Assembly (NCBI GenBank): GCA_039989895.1
Contig: JBDXGY010000006.1
Coordinates: forward strand, 248,001 to 312,000
Direction of reading: 5' to 3'
DNA length: 64,000 bases
DNA from: Hyphomicrobiales bacterium
Lineage (GTDB): Bacteria > Pseudomonadota > Alphaproteobacteria > Rhizobiales > JACESI01
In this document: positions 16,907 to 25,028 of the stretch, in pieces
Layout of the letters: each line of letters opens with the position of its first letter
Numbering within the stretch: the first letter of the stretch is position 1
The notes under the pieces: generated by a model
Databases searched by the model: none
The model's input: only the letters and a program-made list of their open reading frames with translations
Told to the model about the DNA's origin: nothing
Translations under genes and position numbers: made by a program

Positions 16907-16908
16907 GC

Positions 16909-18951
16909 CTATCGTGGGCTTCTTCTTCTGCGTCGTCCATTAGAGCGTTCGCCACCTTCACCTGCAATTTTCTTCGGTGGAAGCTTCACGGCCTTAGCGA
17001 GTTTTGGAAAAGGCTCTGTTTTGTTTGGTAAGGCCATGGCATTGACAAAATGAGCCTGAAAATCAGCCTCAAGCGCGGTTTCGATTTTCTCAATCTCACG
17101 TACTTTTTTCTCGATCTCTTGCCTGTAGCTCTTATTCAGAAGCGCCATACGCGCACCGGTGCCTGCGGCATTTCCAACAGCGGAAACATGATCGATTTCA
17201 CAATCTGGTATCAGCCCCAAAACCATCGCATATTTGGGGTCAATGAAATTACCAAAAGCACCTGCAAGTTTGATCGTATCCACATGAGTGATGCCGAGTT
17301 TATCCATCAACAATTTGACGCCTGCATAAAGTGCCGCTTTCGCCAGTTGAATGGCGCGCACATCATTTTGCTTAATCACAAGATCAGGATTACCACCTTC
17401 ACCGCGCCAAGCGATATAAGAAAAGGTGCGCCCGTCGGCGATCACACGATCAGATTTTGTGGCCTTTGCCCCGTCAATGATACCGTCTTCTGTAATCACA
17501 CCAGCTAGAAACATCTCAGCAATTGTCTCGATAATGCCAGAGCCGCAAATGCCGGTAACGCCGGTTTCACTAATCTCATTGTAAAAGCCTTCTTCATCGG
17601 ACCATCTTTCTGATCCGATGACCCGCACTCGCGGCTCCAATGTTTCAGGATCAATGCGAATGCGCTCAACCGCACCGGGTGCTGCGCGTTGACCGCATGA
17701 AATCTCAGCTCCTTCAAAAGCTGGACCAGTGGGTGAAGAGGCTGCAACCGTGCGCGCCTTTGAACCAAGTACAATCTCGGCGTTGGTGCCGATATCAACA
17801 AGCAGTGTGATCTCTTCAGATTCATAAGGCCGCTCAGCAAGTGTTGCAGCTGCCGCATCTGCGCCAACATGACCTGCAATACAGGGGAGCATATAAATCC
17901 GGGCGCCTTCATTGAGCGCAATATCGATATTCCGAGCAGGAAAGGTGAGGGCATCTGAAACTGTGAGCGCAAAAGGCGCTTGGCCAAGCTCGGTCGGATC
18001 AAGGCCCAAAAACAAATGGTGCATAATCGGATTGCCAACAAAAACCGCCTCGAGAATATCTTCGCGGCTGATCTCTGCCTGTGTGCAAATATCATCAATC
18101 AGTCCTGTGATGGCCTCGCGCACACTCTTGGTCAGCGCTTCTTCTCCGCCTGGGTTCATCATGACATAAGAAACGCGCGACATCAGGTCTTCGCCAAACC
18201 GGATTTGCGGGTTGGCAACACCGGCGGAAGCGAGCGTTTCGCCTGTCATCATATCAGACAGATGCATGGCGATGGTGGTCGAGCCAATATCGCAGGCAAC
18301 CCCATACAAAGCTTCATGATAGCCCGGCCATAGAGCGGTCACTGTGTTGATACCATTGGCCGAGTGCACCGCAGCGGTCGCGGTCCATTTGCCCTTGCGC
18401 AGTGTCTTTTGTAAATCTTTATAAAGATGAAAATCGAGTGTGAGAGTTTCAAAACCCCAATCGCTTTGCAAGGCACGCAGCAACCGATCAGCGTCACCCA
18501 GCGGCTTATGCATATCAGGTTGTTCGATTTCGACATAATGCAGTGTTGTTGCAAGGTCGCGCTCAATAATGCGTGTATCCACGGCCTTGCGCACCATTTG
18601 ATTGTTGGCACTGGCAGCTTGTGGAATGTCGATGACGATGTCACCCTGGACTTTAGATGAGCAGGAAAGACGGCGATCGCTGGCAAGATCGCGTTTAGAG
18701 CGATAACGAGCTTCGGTGTCAGAAAAAGCGGATAGATTATCAACGCTTGAGGTAATGCCATGCTTGGCAAAATGCCCTTCGGCAACGCTTACCTGACATT
18801 TGCCACAAATGCCGCGCCCCCCGCAAACACTTTCCACATAGACGCCAAGATCACGCGCGGCATCAAGCACAGGTGTTCCAATAGGAAAACGACCGCGTTT
18901 ACCCGACGGCATAAACAAGATGAGGGCATCTTTGTCAGGAGAAGGAGCCAT
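16909..18951 (-). CDS. Corrinoid protein reductive activase (2Fe-2S plus ASKHA, DUF4445)
   Basis: A 680-residue protein. The N-terminal ferredoxin domain binds a 2Fe-2S cluster through Cys43, Cys49, Cys52 and Cys97. The remainder is the ASKHA-type ATPase domain of RamA/RACE proteins, with the phosphate-binding region around GVACDIGSTTIAMHL. Such proteins use ATP to reduce corrinoid that has slipped to Co(II), restoring the active Co(I) state. The gene follows the methyltransferase gene on the same strand and completes the corrinoid system of this locus. The last ~18 residues are an Arg-rich tail (GRRRRRSPR), also seen on its neighbours. Confidence 0.88.
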   Translation of the reverse strand: MAPSPDKDALILFMPSGKRGRFPIGTPVLDAARDLGVYVESVCGGRGICGKCQVSVAEGHFAKHGITSSVDNLSAFSDTEARYRSKRDLASDRRLSCSSKVQGDIVIDIPQAASANNQMVRKAVDTRIIERDLATTLHYVEIEQPDMHKPLGDADRLLRALQSDWGFETLTLDFHLYKDLQKTLRKGKWTATAAVHSANGINTVTALWPGYHEALYGVACDIGSTTIAMHLSDMMTGETLASAGVANPQIRFGEDLMSRVSYVMMNPGGEEALTKSVREAITGLIDDICTQAEISREDILEAVFVGNPIMHHLFLGLDPTELGQAPFALTVSDALTFPARNIDIALNEGARIYMLPCIAGHVGADAAAATLAERPYESEEITLLVDIGTNAEIVLGSKARTVAASSPTGPAFEGAEISCGQRAAPGAVERIRIDPETLEPRVRVIGSERWSDEEGFYNEISETGVTGICGSGIIETIAEMFLAGVITEDGIIDGAKATKSDRVIADGRTFSYIAWRGEGGNPDLVIKQNDVRAIQLAKAALYAGVKLLMDKLGITHVDTIKLAGAFGNFIDPKYAMVLGLIPDCEIDHVSAVGNAAGTGARMALLNKSYRQEIEKKVREIEKIETALEADFQAHFVNAMALPNKTEPFPKLAKAVKLPPKKIAGEGGERSNGRRRRRSPR

Positions 18952-18977
18952 GTTTTAGCAAATCCAAAATAGTTGCG

Positions 18978-19916
18978 TTATTTAGTATTGCCAACACGTG
19001 CAGAACGTCCACCGCGACGACGACGCCCGCCACCAGCTTCGCCACCCTTTGAACCCGGTGTTGGTTCACGGTAGGTCTGAATCCATGTTGCACAATTTTC
19101 ATCGGTTGACATCAGAACATTCGCACCGCGCACCATTTCCATTTCCTGTGGACGACATGGGTTCATGATCGCAGATGTCATGCCAGAGGCAATCGCCATC
19201 GGCAAAAATGCCGCGTTAATGCCATGACGGTTTGGCAGGCCGAACGATACATTGGAAGCGCCGCAGGTTGTGTTGACGCCCAATTCTTCGCGCAGACGCC
19301 GCACGAGCGCGAATACCTGAAGCCCAGCCGTGCCCATTGCACCAATTGGCATAACCAACGGGTCGACCACAATATCATGCGGTTTGATGCCATAATCAGC
19401 AGCATGTTCAACAATTTTTTTGGCAACCTCAAAGCGCACGTCAGGATCTTCGGAAATACCTGTTTCATCGTTAGAGATGGCGACAACGGGTACATTGTAT
19501 TTTTTGATAAGCGGCAAAATCTCTTCAAGTTTTTCCACTTCACCGGTCACAGAATTGACGAGGGGCCGGCCTTCGGCCACTTCAAGCCCAGCCGCTAAGG
19601 CAGAAGAAACGGACGAATCGATACACAGCGGAATATCTGTCAGGCTTTGCACAAGTTTCAAAGTCTCCACCATCAATGGCGGTTCGGTTTCATTAGGGTT
19701 CACCGCAGTTACGCCCGCGTTGATATCCAGCATGCTGGCACCAGCTGCGACTTGCGCGAGAACATCGTTTGTCACCGTATCAAAATTGCCAGCTTCCATT
19801 TCTGCAGCTAGCTTTTTGCGGCCTGTTGGATTGATGCGCTCACCAATGACGCAAAATGGCTGATCAAATCCGATAATGACTTCTTTAGACCGGGAAGAAA
19901 CAAGAGTGCGTGTCAT
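18978..19916 (-). CDS. Methyltetrahydrofolate:corrinoid methyltransferase (pterin-binding domain)
   Basis: About 312 residues from the ATG at 19916, which has AAAGGA upstream; the frame stays open to 19988 but without a suitable site. It is a TIM-barrel pterin-binding enzyme related to dihydropteroate synthase, AcsE and MtgA (GERINPTGRKK at the start, then DINAG and CIDSS). It would move a methyl group between the corrinoid protein and tetrahydrofolate. The C-terminal ~30 residues are Gly/Arg-rich (GEAGGGRRRRGGRSARVG), beyond the folded domain. It forms a two-gene unit with the activase. Confidence 0.87.
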   Translation of the reverse strand: MTRTLVSSRSKEVIIGFDQPFCVIGERINPTGRKKLAAEMEAGNFDTVTNDVLAQVAAGASMLDINAGVTAVNPNETEPPLMVETLKLVQSLTDIPLCIDSSVSSALAAGLEVAEGRPLVNSVTGEVEKLEEILPLIKKYNVPVVAISNDETGISEDPDVRFEVAKKIVEHAADYGIKPHDIVVDPLVMPIGAMGTAGLQVFALVRRLREELGVNTTCGASNVSFGLPNRHGINAAFLPMAIASGMTSAIMNPCRPQEMEMVRGANVLMSTDENCATWIQTYREPTPGSKGGEAGGGRRRRGGRSARVGNTK

Positions 19917-20031
19917 GGGTTCATATCCTTTACAAGCCGCCATCATATCATAGTGCAATCGGCGGGTAAGTACTCTGATGGTAATCAAAGAAACCGGACT
20001 TTATAATCGGCCGATTTCTTTCTCATTACCG

Positions 20032-20049
20032 TATAAAGATATCTTTATA
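20032..20049. promoter_or_regulatory. 18-bp perfect palindrome upstream of the methyltransferase gene
   Basis: TATAAAGAT (20032-20040) is followed directly by its reverse complement ATCTTTATA (20041-20049). It lies about 115 bases before the methyltransferase start, in the gap after the PF13769 gene, the place for an operator of the methyltransferase-activase unit. A regulator of methyl-group metabolism such as a SahR-type ArsR protein is a possible binder, but I recall that motif only loosely. Confidence 0.5.
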
Positions 20050-20145
20050 TCCCATGATAAGCGTGCGCAAGTCATTTAGGGGATTTTTTTAAATCATCAA
20101 AGGAAAACCCTGCATTTGCAAGATTTATTGAGTTTTGATTAGTCT

Positions 20146-20469
20146 TTATTTATCGCCATTCTCAAAACCGCCTGCGTTCACAAGGGCCAACACGCGTTCT
20201 TTGGTATATTCCGCTTCAAGAGCGTCAGCAGTTTTTGCTGCTTCTGCTTCGAGGTCTTCGCCGCACGGCACAGGGTCAGCTTTACGCCATGCATTGAGAT
20301 AATCGTCGGTTTGATCCAGCCCCGCCCGCATCGCGCAGGCGTCTATGGCGGTGATGAACCGTTTATCGAGTTCCCGCTTTGCAGATGTGCGCCCAGCCTT
20401 GCAAATCACTTGAGCGGGAATGTCGCGCCAATAGACGATTATTTTCTGGGCAGCTCTTGAACGGGGCAT
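20146..20469 (-). CDS. 'Virulence factor' family protein (PF13769), methyl-transfer locus
   Basis: A 107-residue soluble protein with the family's opening, KIIVYWRDIPAQVICKAGR, and the central RFITAIDACAMRAGL. The family name is historical; its biochemical role is unknown to me. Here the gene is the third of a minus-strand set (corrinoid protein, DUF1638, this protein), so a part in corrinoid-dependent methyl transfer is a better guess than virulence. The ATG is 55 bases after the DUF1638 stop. Confidence 0.78.
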   Translation of the reverse strand: MPRSRAAQKIIVYWRDIPAQVICKAGRTSAKRELDKRFITAIDACAMRAGLDQTDDYLNAWRKADPVPCGEDLEAEAAKTADALEAEYTKERVLALVNAGGFENGDK

Positions 20470-20524
20470 AACAAAGTCCTTGAATTTTTAGATAAATCTA
20501 TATGAGGGATTGAGAGTGCTTTTT

Positions 20525-21253
20525 CTAGTCTAAAAGCGATGGGTCAATTAAAGCTTTTGCCAGATCACCATAGCCTGTTTTGCGATGCTCAAAGGTGAGT
20601 TGCAGCTTTTTGGCAATTTCCTGCGCCCGGCTCAAAAGTTCTGGATCATCTTGTTGCGATAAAAAGACAATTTTCTCATAAGCGCCGAAATAGGTTGATA
20701 GCAGTTCTGGGTGGTCATCAAGACCGAGAGGCTTCCATGTCAGATTGTTGAAATGGCGAGCCAGAAAGTCAGTGAGAAAAAAAGATCGCATATCCGCATC
20801 ATTGCTTTTTTCAAAGTGCTCAACACCTGAGAAGAATGAATAACAATGCGCACCGGGCAGGCGGGCAACATTTTCACGCTCCAACAGACGATCAAGCGCG
20901 CCGCCGGTGCCACAATCGGCATAGCCACAAAAGACAGAGCCAAACCCCGCTGCACGGGCATCCTTGATGGCCTGTTCCATGGCGGGCACAATTTTATCGG
21001 GTGTGTTGTGATATTTGGCGGGTAGGCAGGTCAGAGAAATGTGGTTGAGATCATTGATTTGAACGATATCGATAATCTCGTGAGCAATCGCGCCACAAGC
21101 AATCACGCAAACAACACTGGCTGATGGCTCCACCGTATAATTGGTAACGCCCTTATCGATTAATGTACTTGGTCGTAGTGAATCGATTTTTACTTGATTC
21201 AGCCGTGTTGCCCGTCCACCCTTACGAATTGATTTTCGGGGTGCATCCGGCAT
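20525..21253 (-). CDS. DUF1638 family protein
   Basis: A 242-residue protein with a basic N-terminal extension (RKSIRKGGRATR, about 6-17). The family core follows, with VIACGAIAHEI and CGYADCGTGG, which hold conserved cysteines that could bind a metal or corrinoid. The family occurs widely beside MtaC/MtbC-type corrinoid proteins and MttB homologues, as here, where it starts four bases after the corrinoid protein stop. Its function is not established; corrinoid loading or storage would fit. Confidence 0.84.
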   Translation of the reverse strand: MPDAPRKSIRKGGRATRLNQVKIDSLRPSTLIDKGVTNYTVEPSASVVCVIACGAIAHEIIDIVQINDLNHISLTCLPAKYHNTPDKIVPAMEQAIKDARAAGFGSVFCGYADCGTGGALDRLLERENVARLPGAHCYSFFSGVEHFEKSNDADMRSFFLTDFLARHFNNLTWKPLGLDDHPELLSTYFGAYEKIVFLSQQDDPELLSRAQEIAKKLQLTFEHRKTGYGDLAKALIDPSLLD

Positions 21254-21257
21254 TGTT

Positions 21258-21956
21258 TCAAGAGGCCTTAGAGTTGTGTCGCCTTGCGATCAGTTCCTTT
21301 GCCGTTTCAACAGCAACCGCGGCATCACGGCAATAAGCATCAGCACCAACGGCTGCACCAAATTCTTCGTTTAACGGTGCGCCGCCAACAAGCACGATAA
21401 ATTTGTCTCGCAAGCCTTTTTCTTTCAACTGATCAATCACAACCTTCATATAAGGCATGGTGGTGGTCAAAAGCGCTGACATACCGAGAATATCGGGCTT
21501 GTGCTTATCGAGAGCTTCAAGAAACTCATCAACATCTGTGTTGATGCCCAAATCATACACATCAAAGCCTGCGCCTTCCATCATCATGCCGACAAGATTT
21601 TTGCCGATGTCATGAATGTCACCTTTAACAGTACCGGTAACCATGACGCCTAATTTTGGCGCACCTGTTTCGACCAAGAGAGGACGCAAAATAAACATGC
21701 CTGCTTTCATGGCGTTTGCTGCAAGCAGCACTTCGGGCACAAACAAAATGCCGTCACGAAAGTCATTGCCGACAATCCGCATGCCCTCAACCAGAGATTT
21801 GGTCAAAACATCATAAGGTGTCCATCCGCGTTCCAGCAGGATATTTGTGCCTTCTTCAATCTCTTCTTTCAGACCATCATAAAGGTCATCCATCATCTGC
21901 AAGACGAGGTCATCGTCAGAGAGTTCGGACAGAATGATTTCATCTTCATCAGACAT
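21258..21956 (-). CDS. Methyltransferase corrinoid protein (MtbC/MttC type)
   Basis: About 232 residues from the ATG at 21956, chosen for AAGGAA eight bases upstream. The N-terminal helical B12-binding-2 domain is followed by the Rossmann-like cobalamin domain with the base-off motif DIHDIG, in which His supplies the lower axial ligand (His117 counted from an upstream TTG at 21962). It carries the methyl group between the MttB-type methyltransferase and the THF or homocysteine acceptor enzymes. It is the first gene of the minus-strand set and is divergent from the MttB homologue, sharing a 242-base promoter region. Confidence 0.92.
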   Translation of the reverse strand: MSDEDEIILSELSDDDLVLQMMDDLYDGLKEEIEEGTNILLERGWTPYDVLTKSLVEGMRIVGNDFRDGILFVPEVLLAANAMKAGMFILRPLLVETGAPKLGVMVTGTVKGDIHDIGKNLVGMMMEGAGFDVYDLGINTDVDEFLEALDKHKPDILGMSALLTTTMPYMKVVIDQLKEKGLRDKFIVLVGGAPLNEEFGAAVGADAYCRDAAVAVETAKELIARRHNSKAS

Positions 21957-22198
21957 CAACAAATTCCTTATTGGTCACTAGACCTTGTGGCGAATTCAGC
22001 TTTGCCTATACATTTCTTTCAAAATTCGCAAGCAAAACCATTCCAGACCCGCATATATAGATTAAGCTTTCTTAGAAATAATAGCTGCGCAGGCGGTTTT
22101 AATAATGCGTGAAAACAGCCGATTATGAGAAAAAGAGTGGCGAGGTCTTACAAAATGGCAAGAGTGCCGATATGAGGAGATAAAGAACAGGCGACACC

Positions 22199-23851
22199 AT
22201 GGTTGATATTGAGGAAAACAATACCTCGCGCAATAAACGTAGCGGAGGTAGAGATACAAGACGCGCCGCGCGTGAAGCCGCGCGCTTGGTCAAAAATCCT
22301 TACATCCAACGCAAAATCTCACCCTATGAAGTTTTGGATGAAGAGGGGCTCACTCTCATTGAGAACAACGCAGATACTCTGCTTGAAGAAATTGGCATTG
22401 AGTTTCATGGTGACGCCGAGGTGCTTGATATGTGGCGCAAGGCTGGCGCTAAAGTGGAGGGTGAGCGGGTTCGTTTTCCAAAAGGCCTTCTGCGTGAGCT
22501 GATAAAAACAGCACCGCAAGAATTTACCCAGCACGCGAGAAACCCTGCACGCTCAGTGCAAATTGGCGGCAATAATACCGTGTTCGCTCCGGTTTACGGC
22601 CCGCCCTTTGTGCGCACATTAGAAGGCGAACGACGCCATGCTTCTATTGAAGATTTTCGAAATTTTGTAAAACTCGCCTATCTCACCCCCGCTATGCATC
22701 ATTCAGGTGGCGTGGTGTGCGAGCCAGCAGATATTCCAGTCAACAAGCGCCATCTTGATATGATCTATAGTCATATCCGTTATTCTGATATGCCGTTTAT
22801 GGGAGCAGTCAGCACACCTCAGCGGGCGCAAGACAGTCTTGATATGGCTAAGCTTGTGTTTGGTGCGGGCTTTGTTGATCAAAATTGTGTTTTGATCAGT
22901 CTTATCAATGCCAGTTCGCCAATGACATACGACAAAACCGCGCTAGGTGCGGCAAAAATCTATGCCCGCAATAATCAAGCGTGCATCATTTCGCCGTTCA
23001 TTTTGATGGGCGCTATGTCACCGATCACGACGGCTGCAACATTGGCGCAAATTCTAGCCGAAGCCATGGCAGGTATTGCCTTCACCCAGCTATGTCGACC
23101 GGGCGCGCCTGTTGTCTTTGGCTCCTTTGCAAGTTCCATTTCCATGCAGTCTGGCGTTCCCATCTTTGGTACGCCAGAATCCACCATGACGCTTTATGGT
23201 GCTTCTCAGTTGGCTCGCCGTCTTGGGGTTCCGTTCCGTTCAGGTGGTTCACTCAGCGGTTCTAAAGTGGTTGATGCTCAAGCGGCATATGAGAGTGCGC
23301 AAACCCTTACACCGACATTATTAGCGGGTACAAATTTTGTGCTCCATGCGGCAGGGTGGTTGGAAGGTGGACTTGTTTCTTCATTTGAAAAGTTTGTCAT
23401 GGATTGCGATCAGCTTGGCATGATGCAGGCGATGGCGGGTGGTATTGATGTGAGCGAAAACGGGCAGGGGCTAGAGGCTCTGCGTGATGTTAGCCCAGGG
23501 AGGCATCATCTAGGTTCAGATCACACGAAGGCCAATTTTGAAACAGCATTTTGCCGCTCCAATGTTGCAGATAATAATCCCTATGAGCAATGGCTCACGG
23601 ACGGTGAATGCCGCAGCGAAGAACGAGCGCGCGTGATTTGCCAAAAAATGCTGGATGACTATCAAGCGCCCGTGTTGGATCAGTCAATCGATGAGGCCTT
23701 GCAGGACTTCATGGAGCGCAAAAAACGTTCAATGCCAGATGATTTATCAACCAAGGGAGGCCATGCCACCACTCAAATTCCAATGAGTGATGGAGTGAAG
23801 CTCCACTATGAGGTGGTGCGCAAAGCTTTTCGGCTTTTTGATGAAGGCTGA
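22199..23851 (+). CDS. Trimethylamine methyltransferase (MttB) superfamily, non-pyrrolysine
   Basis: A 550-residue TIM-barrel methyltransferase. The frame has no in-frame amber codon, so it belongs to the non-pyrrolysine branch that includes glycine betaine methyltransferase MtgB and enzymes for proline betaine and carnitine. It would demethylate a quaternary amine and methylate the neighbouring corrinoid protein. An Arg-rich N-terminal extension (KRSGGRDTRRAAREAAR, about 13-29) precedes the core. A GGAG-type site stands upstream. It ends exactly where the convergent homocysteine methyltransferase gene ends. The substrate is not decided by sequence; a betaine is most likely. Confidence 0.88.
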   Translation: MVDIEENNTSRNKRSGGRDTRRAAREAARLVKNPYIQRKISPYEVLDEEGLTLIENNADTLLEEIGIEFHGDAEVLDMWRKAGAKVEGERVRFPKGLLRELIKTAPQEFTQHARNPARSVQIGGNNTVFAPVYGPPFVRTLEGERRHASIEDFRNFVKLAYLTPAMHHSGGVVCEPADIPVNKRHLDMIYSHIRYSDMPFMGAVSTPQRAQDSLDMAKLVFGAGFVDQNCVLISLINASSPMTYDKTALGAAKIYARNNQACIISPFILMGAMSPITTAATLAQILAEAMAGIAFTQLCRPGAPVVFGSFASSISMQSGVPIFGTPESTMTLYGASQLARRLGVPFRSGGSLSGSKVVDAQAAYESAQTLTPTLLAGTNFVLHAAGWLEGGLVSSFEKFVMDCDQLGMMQAMAGGIDVSENGQGLEALRDVSPGRHHLGSDHTKANFETAFCRSNVADNNPYEQWLTDGECRSEERARVICQKMLDDYQAPVLDQSIDEALQDFMERKKRSMPDDLSTKGGHATTQIPMSDGVKLHYEVVRKAFRLFDEG

Positions 23852-24862
23852 CTAAGCCCGCCGCCGTCCGCGACGTTCGCGCTTGGGTGCATTAGCACCT
23901 TCGCCGCGTGAAGGGGAGACGAGAGGGCCAATTTTTTCAACTATTGCTTCAAGCGTCGGGCGCGAAGAAGCTTCATAGTTATCAATGGCACCACGCATGG
24001 CTTTGATATGTTCTGGCGCTGTGCCACAGCAACCGCCGATAATGCGCACACCAGCATCCGCCGCCATCGCCACATAATGAGCCATAAGCTCGGGCGTACC
24101 CGTGTATACCGTCGCAGCACCCTTGACCACAGGGATGCCGCAGTTTGCTTTCGCAACAACAATGGCTTCGGGATCAGCATCTGTCATCGACATAACAGAA
24201 ACAAGAAGGTCAGAAGCACCAACACCACAATTGGCTCCAAAGGCAAGCGGTTTGCCGGGAAGGGCTGCTGCGAGTTCATTGAGCGCTGCCGGTGCAAGCC
24301 CCATCATGGTTTTGCCCGCCGTGTCAAAACTTGCGGTAAAGGCATAAGGAATACCCACTTCAACAGCGGCTTCTGCGGCGGCTTGAATTTCATCGGCCGC
24401 TGACATGGTTTCAATCCATACCAGATCTGCGCCACCGTCTTTTAATCCGCGCATTTGCTCTACAAAGGCAGCGCGCGCACCTTCAAACGTCATTTCGCCA
24501 AGCGGTACAAAAAGTTCGCCAGTCGGACCAACTGACCCAGCAACAACAACGGGCCGATCAACGCTTTCTGCAACACGGCAGGCAATTTCCGCTCCTGCTT
24601 TGTTGATTGCATAAGTTTCTTTTTCTGCTTTGTGCAGTTTCAACCGCGGTGCATTCGCGCCAAATGTATTGGTCAAAATGATATCTGAACCAGCATCGAC
24701 AAACATTTGATGCAGCGCTTCAGGCTTTTGTGGCTCGCTCACATTCCATATATCAGGTGGAAAACCAGGCTCTAGACCCATTTCCATGAAATTCGTACCC
24801 GTCGCGCCGTCGGCGAGAAGAATTTGTTTTTCATTCAAAAGGTCGGGCAAAGATGTCCGCAT
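23852..24862 (-). CDS. Homocysteine S-methyltransferase family protein (BHMT-like)
   Basis: About 336 residues from the ATG at 24862, where homology starts (MRTSLPDLL); the frame is open to 24946. The barrel has GATGTNFMEMGL at the N-terminus and the zinc cysteines in NCGVG and IIGGCCGT. It would move a methyl group to homocysteine, giving methionine, either directly from a betaine or S-methyl donor or from the corrinoid system. The C-terminus ends in a basic tail, KRERRGRRRA. Its position beside the MttB homologue ties it to methyl recycling. Confidence 0.87.
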   Translation of the reverse strand: MRTSLPDLLNEKQILLADGATGTNFMEMGLEPGFPPDIWNVSEPQKPEALHQMFVDAGSDIILTNTFGANAPRLKLHKAEKETYAINKAGAEIACRVAESVDRPVVVAGSVGPTGELFVPLGEMTFEGARAAFVEQMRGLKDGGADLVWIETMSAADEIQAAAEAAVEVGIPYAFTASFDTAGKTMMGLAPAALNELAAALPGKPLAFGANCGVGASDLLVSVMSMTDADPEAIVVAKANCGIPVVKGAATVYTGTPELMAHYVAMAADAGVRIIGGCCGTAPEHIKAMRGAIDNYEASSRPTLEAIVEKIGPLVSPSRGEGANAPKRERRGRRRA

Positions 24863-24894
24863 GGTTGTATTCCGTTCTATTATCGCGCAATTAA

Positions 24895-24926
24895 GACATA
24901 AGGATATAAGAAAACCTTTATATGTC
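24895..24926. promoter_or_regulatory. Inverted repeat upstream of the homocysteine methyltransferase gene
   Basis: GACATA (24895-24900) and TATGTC (24921-24926) form the outer arms, and ATATAAG (24904-24910) with CTTTATAT (24916-24923) form an imperfect inner dyad. It is 33-64 bases upstream of the start codon. The inner arm shares CTTTATA with the palindrome at 20032-20049, so one regulator could control both units. The match is short. Confidence 0.35.
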
Positions 24927-25028
24927 AATTTCATCTTATACCACAAGATTTCCTATTCATAGAAAAAGAATCCTTGGCTATAGACAAAAAATCGTGTGAT
25001 CTGCACTTACAAGATCAGAACAAGAATA

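Noticed and set aside
17505-18098. 197-codon frame within the corrinoid activase gene on the same strand
   Set aside because: Out of frame with a 680-residue gene with clear motifs; a codon-bias shadow.
22199-23851. Pyrrolysine-containing trimethylamine methyltransferase MttB
   Set aside because: The 550-codon frame has no in-frame amber codon and no pyl genes are nearby, so it belongs to the non-pyrrolysine branch.
24863-25028. Cobalamin riboswitch before cysG or the methyltransferase gene
   Set aside because: No B12-box-like sequence is recognisable, and the gap is too short for the full element.
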